A stretch of DNA of 14,720 nucleotides, from positions 1-14,720 of the forward strand of contig JAUWTC010000011.1 in NCBI GenBank assembly GCA_030609785.1, in the 5' to 3' direction. This document shows positions 8,500-14,216 of the stretch, piece after piece. The stretch comes from Holophagae bacterium (GTDB lineage Bacteria > Acidobacteriota > Thermoanaerobaculia > Thermoanaerobaculales > Sulfomarinibacteraceae). Positions within the stretch are counted from its first letter, which is position 1, and each line of letters begins with the position of its first letter. Under the pieces are notes generated by a model, which worked only from the letters and a program-made list of their open reading frames with translations, searched no databases and had not been told where the DNA came from. A program made the translations under genes and the position numbers.

Positions 8500-8527
8500 G
8501 GGGTTAGGGGATAGGGGTTAGAGATTA
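8500..8527. repeat. Heptamer tandem repeat (GGGGTTA type)
   Basis: Four consecutive 7-nt units on the plus strand: GGGGTTA, GGGGATA, GGGGTTA, GAGATTA. It lies 26 nt upstream of the glmU start, so it falls in its leader or promoter. The unit looks telomere-like. Three G4 runs plus a weaker fourth G-rich unit could support a G-rich structure, but a stable quadruplex is not certain. Confidence 0.75.
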
Positions 8528-8603
8528 GACCACCACACCGAACTCCAACCCAGTCCCCTGATCCCTGTGTGTGGATATTTCGTCGGGTTTTGCACGCGCC
8601 CAG

Positions 8604-8624
8604 GCTGACAGCTGATAGCCGATC
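8604..8624. repeat. Short heptamer repeat (GCTGAYA type)
   Basis: Three 7-nt units, GCTGACA, GCTGATA and GCCGATC, in the mglA-glmU gap. A comparable pair, GGCTAAT and GGCTAAC, occurs at 11603-11616. This is weak on its own but has the same 7-nt period as the other arrays. Confidence 0.5.
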
Positions 8625-8659
8625 CCAAAGTCCAACCTCGGCGTGATTTAGCCCACGCT

Positions 8660-8708
8660 GGCCGCTTCGCGACCTCCACGGCTTCGCCGTGATCGCCCTT
8701 CGGCCGAT
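8660..8708 (-). other. Three consecutive GAA-triloop hairpins behind mglA
   Basis: On the minus strand, starting 12 nt after the mglA stop, three stem-loops follow one another: 8692-8708 (7-bp arms, one mismatch), 8677-8691 (perfect 6-bp CACGGC/GCCGTG) and 8660-8674 (6 bp with one wobble). Each closes on the triloop GAA. There is no U-run, so this is not a standard intrinsic terminator. It could protect the 3' end of the mglBA message, act with Rho, or be a dispersed repeat. Confidence 0.6.
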
Positions 8709-8719
8709 GCGCGATGTCC

Positions 8720-9304
8720 CTACCGCCGCCGCATTTCGTACAGTACCTGCTTGGCGACAGCCTTGAGGGTCTCGAAAACGCCCATGCCCGTGGTCGCAAC
8801 CGCTTCGAACGTCGGCTCACTCTTGAAGTTGAGTGCACGGTACATGTCGTCAGTACCGACTGCCGTCGGCAGGTCCCGTTTGTTGAACTGAAGCACGTAG
8901 GGGATGGTCTTCAGTTCGAAACCGTTCTCCTCGAGGTTGTCGTCGAGATTGCGAAGGGACTCGACATTGGCGTCCATCCGCGGTTCCTGAGAGTCCGCGA
9001 CAAAGACGACGCCATCGACTCCCTTGAGAATCAGCTTTCGCGAGGCGTCGTAAAAGACCTGTCCGGGAACCGTGTAGAGATGAAAACGAGTCTTGAACCC
9101 GCGCACCGACCCCAGGTCCAGGGGAAGGAAATCGAAGAACAACGTGCGATCGGTCTCGGTTGCCAGCGAAATCAACTTGCCCTTTTGCTGGGGGTTGGAT
9201 TTCTCGTAGATATACTGAAGATTGGTCGTTTTTCCGCACAGCCCCGGACCATAGTAGACGATCTTGATGTTGATCTCACGGGCAGCGTAGTTGATGAAAC
9301 TCAT
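8720..9304 (-). CDS. mglA: MglA-type small Ras-like GTPase
   Basis: Cytoplasmic molecular switch; in Myxococcus xanthus MglA-GTP marks the leading pole and directs type IV pili and gliding complexes. At 194 aa it has the family length. Key positions fall on the Myxococcus numbering: P-loop GPGLCGKTT (19-27) with G21; [12 protein letters not shown] (49-59) with the arginine finger R53; TVPGQ (78-82), the MglA form of the usual DxxGQ, with T78 and catalytic Q82; and NKRD (141-144). No membrane segment or lipidation motif is seen. The ATG overlaps the mglB stop in an ATGA, so the two are almost surely co-translated. Three hairpins follow the stop. The motility role is known only for relatives; here it is inferred. 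Confidence 0.95.
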   Translation of the reverse strand: MSFINYAAREINIKIVYYGPGLCGKTTNLQYIYEKSNPQQKGKLISLATETDRTLFFDFLPLDLGSVRGFKTRFHLYTVPGQVFYDASRKLILKGVDGVVFVADSQEPRMDANVESLRNLDDNLEENGFELKTIPYVLQFNKRDLPTAVGTDDMYRALNFKSEPTFEAVATTGMGVFETLKAVAKQVLYEMRRR

Positions 9305-9789
9305 TCTGAAAACAGGGCGTCGATGTCTTCGTCTGTGATTTCCGCGAAGGGCGATTCAACATCAGCGGGACCCCCGCTTGCGGCCTTGGCATCCATGTCA
9401 ACGAGAATCCGCTCGACTTCCCCGGTTGCCTTCCGAACCCGGAGCCGGACCAGACCGAGGGACGAGCGCTCGTCAAAGATCACGACCAGGATCAACCTCT
9501 GGCCGACGATCGAGATGTGGATGTTGTCCTTGCGTCCCTCATGGAACAGGATGGAAAACTCTTTCTCGCCGATCAGTTTCGCCAGGCCGTCCGTTGCCGC
9601 AACGTTTCCGGCGGTCAGAGATGCGAGGGATGTCGCGTCGATTTTGTCGATCTCACCAGCGCCGGCGATCTGTTGACCGTTCTTATCCACCAGGAAAACG
9701 ATCTTCGCGCTGGCATCGACCTTGAGACGCTGCAACAGCGCTGAAATCCTGTTGAACTCTTCTTCGTACATTACAAGGCCAGATTCCAC
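9301..9789 (-). CDS. mglB: MglB-type roadblock/LC7 protein, GTPase-activating partner of MglA
   Basis: Roadblock/LC7 dimer that in Myxococcus stimulates MglA GTP hydrolysis and sits at the lagging pole. The 162-aa product from this start contains MYEEEFNRI (7-15), [17 protein letters not shown] (29-45), [14 protein letters not shown] (52-65), GLAKLIGE (68-75), [17 protein letters not shown] (101-117) and the conserved tail [17 protein letters not shown] (146-162). I chose GTG at 9787-9789 because GGGAGG lies 8 nt upstream and the resulting N-terminus ([12 protein letters not shown]) matches known MglB proteins; the longer frame from 9837 has no such support. An ATG at 9771 is the fallback. 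It overlaps mglA by 4 nt and is divergent from the HD-GYP gene. Confidence 0.93.
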   Translation of the reverse strand: MESGLVMYEEEFNRISALLQRLKVDASAKIVFLVDKNGQQIAGAGEIDKIDATSLASLTAGNVAATDGLAKLIGEKEFSILFHEGRKDNIHISIVGQRLILVVIFDERSSLGLVRLRVRKATGEVERILVDMDAKAASGGPADVESPFAEITDEDIDALFSE

Positions 9790-9797
9790 AGTCACGA

Positions 9798-9803
9798 CCT
9801 CCC
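9798..9803 (-). promoter_or_regulatory. mglB ribosome binding site
   Basis: GGGAGG on the minus strand, 8 nt before the GTG at 9789. It decides the start, ruling out the 16-codon-longer frame and placing initiation just before the conserved MYEEEF. Confidence 0.6.
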
Positions 9804-9814
9804 AGGCATCGACC

Positions 9815-9844
9815 TTTCTAACACAGATCGCAGCCACAGAGCAA
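9815..9844 (-). promoter_or_regulatory. Possible sigma-70 promoter for mglBA
   Basis: TTGCTC (9839-9844) and TAGAAA (9815-9820) on the minus strand, 18 nt apart, upstream of the mglB start. Each matches the -35/-10 consensus at 4 of 6 positions. Weak by-eye call. Confidence 0.25.
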
Positions 9845-9898
9845 GGGCCGAGCTTTCAGATGAGGCAGCGACAACACGCCGATGCGGCGGGCTTTCGG

Positions 9899-9933
9899 CT
9901 TGGATCTTGGATCTTGGATCTAGAATTTTGGAT
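9899..9933. repeat. Heptamer tandem repeat (CTTGGAT type)
   Basis: Five consecutive 7-nt units: CTTGGAT three times without change, then CTAGAAT and TTTGGAT. It lies in the 256-nt divergent gap between mglB and the HD-GYP gene. Besides this array the gap holds a possible mglB promoter, an isolated TTGACA (9946-9951) without a partner -10 at normal spacing, and a GGCC-rich stretch (9967-9982). Confidence 0.85.
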
Positions 9934-10045
9934 TTGTGCCAAAGGTTGACATGGCTCCCGCCTAGAAGGCCCGGCCCGGCCTCTAAACCGCGGTATGCTG
10001 GAGAGAGACACCCGAGACCATCCGCTTGGCGGGGGGAGCCGAACA

Positions 10046-11302
10046 GTGACCGAGTATCACATTCCGGTTCTGGAGTTGGTGTTGACGATGGCCAACGCGG
10101 TCGATCTCGTCAGCCCGGCAGTCGGGGGACACCACAAGCGGGTGACCTACCTCAGCAGCCAATTGGCACGGGAAATGGACCTCTCCTCCCAAGCGACATT
10201 CGACCTGGTCGTGGCGGCCGCCCTGCACGACATCGGGGCTTTTTCCATCAAAGAGCGAATCGCAACCCTGGATTTCGAGATTGCCAATCCCCACGCCCAC
10301 GCCGAGATGGGTTTTCTCTTCCTTCACCGCTTCCCTCCTTTTCGCCGTCTGGCTGACATCGTCCGGTTTCACCACGTCCGGTGGGATGACGGGCGAGGAA
10401 CGACCTTCAACGGACTCGAGGTGCCGCCATCAAGCCATATCCTGCACTTGGCCGACCGGATCGACGTCCTTTCGCTGGACGGAGGCTCCGGAATACCGAA
10501 CCCCACCGAAATTCTCGACCGGATCGAGACAGAACGCGGCCGAACATTCAAATCGGAAGCCGTCGATGCATTCGGCGCCTTTGCCGCCAAGGAGTACATC
10601 TGGCTGGACCTGCGCTCATCCAACCTCGATCGAATCCTCAGCGACACCCTGTCGGAACAGATCCTGGAACTCGACGACGAAGGCATGCTGCGTTTTGCAC
10701 AACTCCTTGCGCACCTCGTGGACTTCCGCAGCCGCTATACCTCAACCCACACCGCCGGCGTGGCCGAAACCGCGCTCTTTCTCGCTGAACGAGTCGGCAT
10801 GGACCGGTCGCACTGCCGGCGGGTTTATCTGGCCGGCTACCTCCACGATTTGGGGAAACTGGCCGTGGGCCGGGAGATTCTCGACAAGGAGAGCGGCCTC
10901 GAGGAGCAGGAGTATGGCCTCTTGAAGGCCCACCCCTATTTCACGCGGCGAATCCTGGAGACGATCAAGGATTTTTCGGATATCGCCGTCTGGGCCTCCG
11001 CCCACCATGAACGACCGGACGGTAGCGGCTATCCCTTTCATGAGAAATCCCTGCCCATCGAGGCCCGAATCATCGCCGTCGCAGATGTGTTTACTGCCCT
11101 CACCGAGGACCGACCCTATCGGTCGGCCATGAATCTCGAAGACGCCGCGAACACCTTGCATCGGATGTCTGCCAACCGCCTCCTTGACCCCACTCTGGTC
11201 GAACTCGCGCTGACCTACCGCCACGAACTCGACACAGCCCGGCGATTGGCCCAAGCCGAAGCCTCCGAGGAGTATGCAGCCATCATGGCTCGGGCGGTTT
11301 AG
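10046..11302 (+). CDS. Tandem HD-domain protein with C-terminal HD-GYP phosphodiesterase
   Basis: Predicted cytoplasmic cyclic dinucleotide (c-di-GMP or related) phosphodiesterase, 418 aa. The C-terminal half is a canonical HD-GYP: H235, HDLGK (267-271), H296, HHERPDGSGYP (320-330) and VADVFTALTEDRPYR (345-359). The N-terminal half is a second, diverged HD domain: HHKRV (29-33), HDIG (61-64), HAHAEMG (83-89), HHVRWDDG (109-116) and HLADRID (134-140), with no GYP. There is no receiver, PAS or membrane segment. I start at GTG 10046, which has GGGGAG 7 nt upstream; an ATG at 9995 in frame has poorer context. It is divergent from mglBA and convergent with recR, breaking an otherwise minus-strand run. 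Its place beside mglBA hints at a link between c-di-GMP and polarity or motility, which is inference. Confidence 0.9.
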   Translation: MTEYHIPVLELVLTMANAVDLVSPAVGGHHKRVTYLSSQLAREMDLSSQATFDLVVAAALHDIGAFSIKERIATLDFEIANPHAHAEMGFLFLHRFPPFRRLADIVRFHHVRWDDGRGTTFNGLEVPPSSHILHLADRIDVLSLDGGSGIPNPTEILDRIETERGRTFKSEAVDAFGAFAAKEYIWLDLRSSNLDRILSDTLSEQILELDDEGMLRFAQLLAHLVDFRSRYTSTHTAGVAETALFLAERVGMDRSHCRRVYLAGYLHDLGKLAVGREILDKESGLEEQEYGLLKAHPYFTRRILETIKDFSDIAVWASAHHERPDGSGYPFHEKSLPIEARIIAVADVFTALTEDRPYRSAMNLEDAANTLHRMSANRLLDPTLVELALTYRHELDTARRLAQAEASEEYAAIMARAV

Positions 11303-11374
11303 ACATACCCTCGAACTGCTTCGAAGGTCGAAGCAAACCCTGAAGACCGAAGACACAACAACTTCGATTCAAGG

Positions 11375-11409
11375 GAACGTCCAACGTCCAACGCTCAACA
11401 TCGAACGAC
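11375..11409. repeat. Heptamer array, left arm of a 25-nt inverted repeat
   Basis: Five 7-nt units: GAACGTC, CAACGTC, CAACGCT, CAACATC, GAACGAC. Positions 11375-11399 are the exact reverse complement of 11566-11590. A further 11 nt (11397-11407) are the reverse complement of 11487-11497. Confidence 0.9.
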
Positions 11410-11558
11410 GCGTTTGAGGTCACTGAGTATTTGGCCGACAGCTCTCGGCGCGGAAGGGGCTGGATTATTGCGAATGAGGTTCCGAGCGTTCGATGTTCAC
11501 CTCTCAGCATCGACCGTTACCGTCCCTTACCCATCAGCCTTCGGGCGCGAACTTCAAA

Positions 11559-11593
11559 GTTGAACGTTGAGCGTTGGACGTTGGACGTTCATC
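11559..11593. repeat. Heptamer array, right arm of the 25-nt inverted repeat
   Basis: Five 7-nt units: GTTGAAC, GTTGAGC, GTTGGAC, GTTGGAC, GTTCATC. It mirrors the array at 11375-11409 across a 166-nt spacer, so the pair could form a long stem in RNA or a cruciform in DNA. Confidence 0.9.
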
Positions 11594-11623
11594 TGGGTTT
11601 TGGGCTAATGGCTAACTGCTCTA

Positions 11624-11667
11624 CCGGGCGGCCCGGGGGGTGGACACCTTGGTTCCGGCTCCGCCGG
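11624..11667. other. Two GC-rich hairpins downstream of recR
   Basis: CCGGG/CCCGG arms at 11624-11628 and 11632-11636 (3-nt loop), and CCGGC/GCCGG at 11655-11659 and 11663-11667 (3-nt loop). The second begins 7 nt after the recR stop. No U-tract follows on either strand, so a terminator role is only possible. Confidence 0.3.
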
Positions 11668-11673
11668 GTTGGA

Positions 11674-12276
11674 TTAAACTTCTCGGCGAGATTCCAACGC
11701 CATCGCCAGGGTCAGCCGGTCAACGGCTGCCAGCTCACCGCCGACTGGAATGCCCGAGGCCGGACGGCTGATCTGCACCGGGAGATCCTTGAGCCTTCGC
11801 GCAATGTACAGGGCTGTGGTTTCCCCTTCGACCGTCGGGTCAGTGGCGAGGATGACCTCCCTGACTTCGGAAGAACGAACCCTGTCGATGAGGGCGTCGA
11901 TCGTCAGATCCTCGGGGCCGACCCCGTGCAACGGCGAGAGGTGCCCCAACAGAGCATGAAACACACCGTTGAACTGGTGGGTGGCCTCGACCGCCCAAGC
12001 CGTCGTCGGCTCCTCGACCACCAGGATGACCCCGTGGTCACGACCGGGATCCGAGCAGACCGGGCAAGGATCGCTCTCCGTCAGGAGAAAGCACCGAGAA
12101 CAGTGGCAAACCGCCCCGCGAAGATCAGCCAAAGCCTGCGCCAGGGCATCAACCTCACCCTCGTCGACGACCAGCAGGTGCTCCACCAACGCCCGGGCCG
12201 TGCGCGGACCAACACCGGGCAGGCGTTCCAGGTGGGCCGCCAGCCGGGTCACAGCCTCCGGCCTCAGATCAGGCAT
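11674..12276 (-). CDS. recR: Recombination mediator RecR
   Basis: Acts with RecF and RecO in loading RecA onto gapped DNA. At 200 aa it has the standard length. Domains in order: helix-hairpin-helix LPGVGPRTA (19-27); zinc finger C59-x2-C62 and C71-x2-C74; Toprim core from ILVVEEP (84-90) to ATDPTVEGETTALYI (144-158); and the conserved C-terminal block SRPASGIPVGGELAAVDRLTL (170-190). The ATG at 12276 is supported by GAGGT five nt upstream, which lies just outside the end of the adjacent MITE-like element. It follows dnaX, as in many bacteria, but ybaB/ebfC, which usually lies between them, is absent. The element fills most of the 195-nt gap, so recR expression must read through it or start within it. 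Confidence 0.97.
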   Translation of the reverse strand: MPDLRPEAVTRLAAHLERLPGVGPRTARALVEHLLVVDEGEVDALAQALADLRGAVCHCSRCFLLTESDPCPVCSDPGRDHGVILVVEEPTTAWAVEATHQFNGVFHALLGHLSPLHGVGPEDLTIDALIDRVRSSEVREVILATDPTVEGETTALYIARRLKDLPVQISRPASGIPVGGELAAVDRLTLAMALESRREV

Positions 12277-12288
12277 TGCCGACCTCGG

Positions 12289-12474
12289 TTAGGGCCCGCG
12301 AGAGAATAAGTCCGTGGAATTCTCGCCCAAATGTGCCGCAGATTTGGCCTGGCCGATTGAACGAAACCGTAGGTGTAGCCCGAGCTACATTGAGGATTTC
12401 GCGATTGAGGGCAAGCCGAAGATGCGGTGCAGTTGGGATGCGAAAACATGGGGTTATTTTCTCACGGACCCTTA
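12289..12474 (+). mobile_element. MITE-like element with terminal inverted repeats
   Basis: The ends 12291-12309 and the reverse complement of 12454-12472 match at 16 of 19 positions, all three differences being transitions; consensus AGGGYCCGYGAGARAATAA. TTA flanks both outer sides (12289-12291 and 12472-12474), which may be a 2-3 bp target duplication or part of the repeat. Inside lie three small stem-loops: GAGAAT/ATTCTC (12302-12324), CCAAAT/ATTTGG (12327-12347) and TGTAGC/GCTACA (12374-12389). No transposase is encoded. A second, partial copy lies inverted at 7646-7730. It is non-autonomous, inferred to move by an enzyme encoded elsewhere. The dnaX stop codon uses the last bases of the right end. 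Confidence 0.75.
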
Positions 12475-14034
12475 ATTGGGGTCTCCGTCAGGCACGGCCG
12501 ATATCACCTCTCCACCAAGGACCTTCTGAACCAGGACGACACCCTGATCCTCGAGAGCCGCCCGCATGAGAGTGTCGTCGCCCTCAATGCTCTCCACCGA
12601 ACCGCCTTCGACTTCAATCGTCAGCCTGGCCAACGGACCGAAGACCTCCCGGCACGACGCCTCGATTTCGTCGTGACTCTCCTGGGCAAAAACCGCCAAG
12701 GCCTTGGTTTGTCTGGAAAATTCCATGACGATCTCATCACCGGAAAGTCGGACCTCGGCGCCTTCGACCGCCCCGACGAGACGTCGATGCCCACCAGCCC
12801 ACAGAGCGGACGACAGTCGCCCCCCCGGCGACGCCGATGCATGCGTCCCACCACGGGATTGGGCGGCCGACCCGTCCGATCCGGAAGCCTGACTCTGGCC
12901 GCCGACCGCCGGAGGAGACTCCCCGGCCAGGAGAGCTTCAACCCGTTGTACGGCAGGCCACCTGGCCAATCGGAGGCAGGCAACATCGAGGGCCAGCTCC
13001 CGGTTGTCGGCGGACCCGACCAGCGTTTCATGCTCAAGCCACAATCCAGCCATCCGGGTCATGGCGGCAGCGCCCAGGGTCTCTGCAACTTCCAAAGCCT
13101 GTTGGCGCTGGTCATCGGGAAGATCCTCGGCCACATCGGCGTTGACCGCGAGGTGCAGCAAGAGCCTGAGAATTCGTCCCACCTCCTGGTACAAGACCCA
13201 TGCGTCGTGGCCGGCCCGCAACTCCGAACGCAACATCCCGAGCCCGCTCATGCCGTCGCCGCCGGCAAGCGCGCTGATCAGATCGATCACAACCTCGAAT
13301 CGCGGCACGCCGAGCACCTCGGCCACCGCATCAGCATCGATGGAATCTGCGCTGAAACCACGCATTTGATCGATCATCGACAGGGCGTCCCGGACACTGC
13401 CCTGGGCCGCCCGTGCCACAATGGACGCCGCGTCCCGGGACAACTCGAATTTCTCTTCGGCGGCAATGTCCAACAGACGCCCGACAATTTTTTCCAACGG
13501 CACCGGCCGAAATTCCAGTTGCTGACATCGCGAGAGGATCGTCGCCGGAATCTTGTGCGTTTCGGTCGTCGCAAAGATCCAGAGGATGTACGACGGGGGC
13601 TCCTCCAGGCTCTTGAGCAGGGCATTGAACGCCGACTTGGAGAGCATGTGGACCTCGTCGACGACGATCACCCGGTAGCGATCCCGGGTTGGTCGATACC
13701 GCAGCATTTCCTGCAACTCTCGAACGTTGTCAACACCTGTGTGGGTTGCTGCATCGATCTCAACGACGTCCAGACTGGAACCCTGAGCGATCTCCTGACA
13801 GGAGACACACTGGCAACAGGGCTCTGGGGCCGGCCCCTTTTCACAGTTGACGGCCTTGGCCAGGAGCCGAGCGGCGGTGGTTTTCCCGACCCCCCGGATC
13901 CCCGAGAAGATATAGGCATGTCCCAGAGTCCCGGCCGAAAGGGCGTTATGGAGCGTCTGGACCACAGCCTCCTGGCCGATGACATCGGCGAAGGTCTGAG
14001 GTCTCCAGGTTCGAGCAAGCACCTGATATGTCAT
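12472..14034 (-). CDS. dnaX: DNA polymerase III subunit gamma/tau
   Basis: Clamp-loader ATPase of the replicative polymerase. Motifs: LARTWRPQTFADVIGQ (6-21), Walker A GIRGVGKT (45-52), zinc module C64, C73/C74, C76, C79, sensor-type EIDAATHTGVDNVREL (92-107), Walker B DEVHM (126-130), and the SRC motif with its arginine finger (168-170). Domain III follows, then a Pro/Ser/Gly-rich linker near residues 370-410 and a short C-terminal domain ending in VQKVLGGEVISAVPDGDPN. At 520 aa it lies between gamma and tau lengths; I saw no frameshift signal. No clear Shine-Dalgarno precedes the ATG. The TAA stop coincides with the end of the MITE-like element, but the C-terminus looks natural. Confidence 0.96.
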   Translation of the reverse strand: MTYQVLARTWRPQTFADVIGQEAVVQTLHNALSAGTLGHAYIFSGIRGVGKTTAARLLAKAVNCEKGPAPEPCCQCVSCQEIAQGSSLDVVEIDAATHTGVDNVRELQEMLRYRPTRDRYRVIVVDEVHMLSKSAFNALLKSLEEPPSYILWIFATTETHKIPATILSRCQQLEFRPVPLEKIVGRLLDIAAEEKFELSRDAASIVARAAQGSVRDALSMIDQMRGFSADSIDADAVAEVLGVPRFEVVIDLISALAGGDGMSGLGMLRSELRAGHDAWVLYQEVGRILRLLLHLAVNADVAEDLPDDQRQQALEVAETLGAAAMTRMAGLWLEHETLVGSADNRELALDVACLRLARWPAVQRVEALLAGESPPAVGGQSQASGSDGSAAQSRGGTHASASPGGRLSSALWAGGHRRLVGAVEGAEVRLSGDEIVMEFSRQTKALAVFAQESHDEIEASCREVFGPLARLTIEVEGGSVESIEGDDTLMRAALEDQGVVLVQKVLGGEVISAVPDGDPN

Positions 14035-14216
14035 GTCGGGAGTGTAGCTCAGCCCGGCTGAAGGAGAGGTTAAAACCCGAGTTCGGGCTCGGGATAGAGC
14101 GAGTCAACCAGACAAAGATACGGCAGTGCCCAAACCAACCCGCCAAAGATCACGTATGATCGACCATGATCTCTTTTGATCAACCAGTTCAGGTGGAACT
14201 CTCACGGAGGAATACG
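14035..14216. other. Divergent control region between dnaX and the secreted-protein gene
   Basis: 182 nt between two divergent starts. It holds a hairpin at 14076-14093 (CCCGAG/CTCGGG, 6-nt loop) in the dnaX leader, a TATGAT at 14155-14160 that could be a -10 for the plus-strand gene though no good -35 sits 16-18 nt upstream, and the palindrome TTGATCAA (14177-14184). No tRNA or small gene was seen. Confidence 0.5.

Larger units (their letters stand above)
11303..11673. other. Convergent intergenic region rich in repeats
   Basis: 371 nt between the stops of the HD-GYP gene and recR. Open frames here (for example those reading VERWTLDV on either strand) are translations of the heptamer arrays and have no start context. 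The gap holds two inverted heptamer arrays, a third degenerate block at 11488-11501 (GTTCGAT, GTTCACC), a GGCTAAT/GGCTAAC pair, and two GC-rich hairpins next to recR. Confidence 0.7.

Noticed and set aside
9790..9837. Sixteen-codon N-terminal extension of MglB
   Set aside because: No ribosome binding site supports it, while the GTG at 9789 has one and gives the family-typical N-terminus.
9946..9999. TTGACA (9946-9951) with TATGCT (9994-9999) as a promoter for the HD-GYP gene
   Set aside because: The spacing is 42 nt, far too long for a sigma-70 promoter, and no better -10 partner lies at 16-18 nt.
8500..11593. Possible CRISPR array in the repeat-bearing gaps
   Set aside because: The units are 7 nt, contiguous and without spacers, and there are no cas genes.
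11283..11597. Open frames on both strands translating to VERWTLDV-like peptides
   Set aside because: These are translations of the inverted heptamer arrays; identical peptides on opposite strands reflect the repeat, not coding.
12293..12474. A 60-codon open frame running through the whole MITE-like element, from one terminal repeat to the stop at the other
   Set aside because: Differences between the two element copies fall mostly at codon positions 1 and 2 of this frame, it has no ribosome binding site or good start, and the partial copy lacks its first half. It is more likely chance in GC-rich DNA than a peptide gene.
12427..14061. Long plus-strand open frame (544 codons) opposite dnaX, and similar long antisense frames opposite pcrA, glmS, tal/tkt and mglA
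   Set aside because: They mirror well-conserved genes on the other strand, have no recognisable domains and no start context. Long antisense frames are expected at this GC content.
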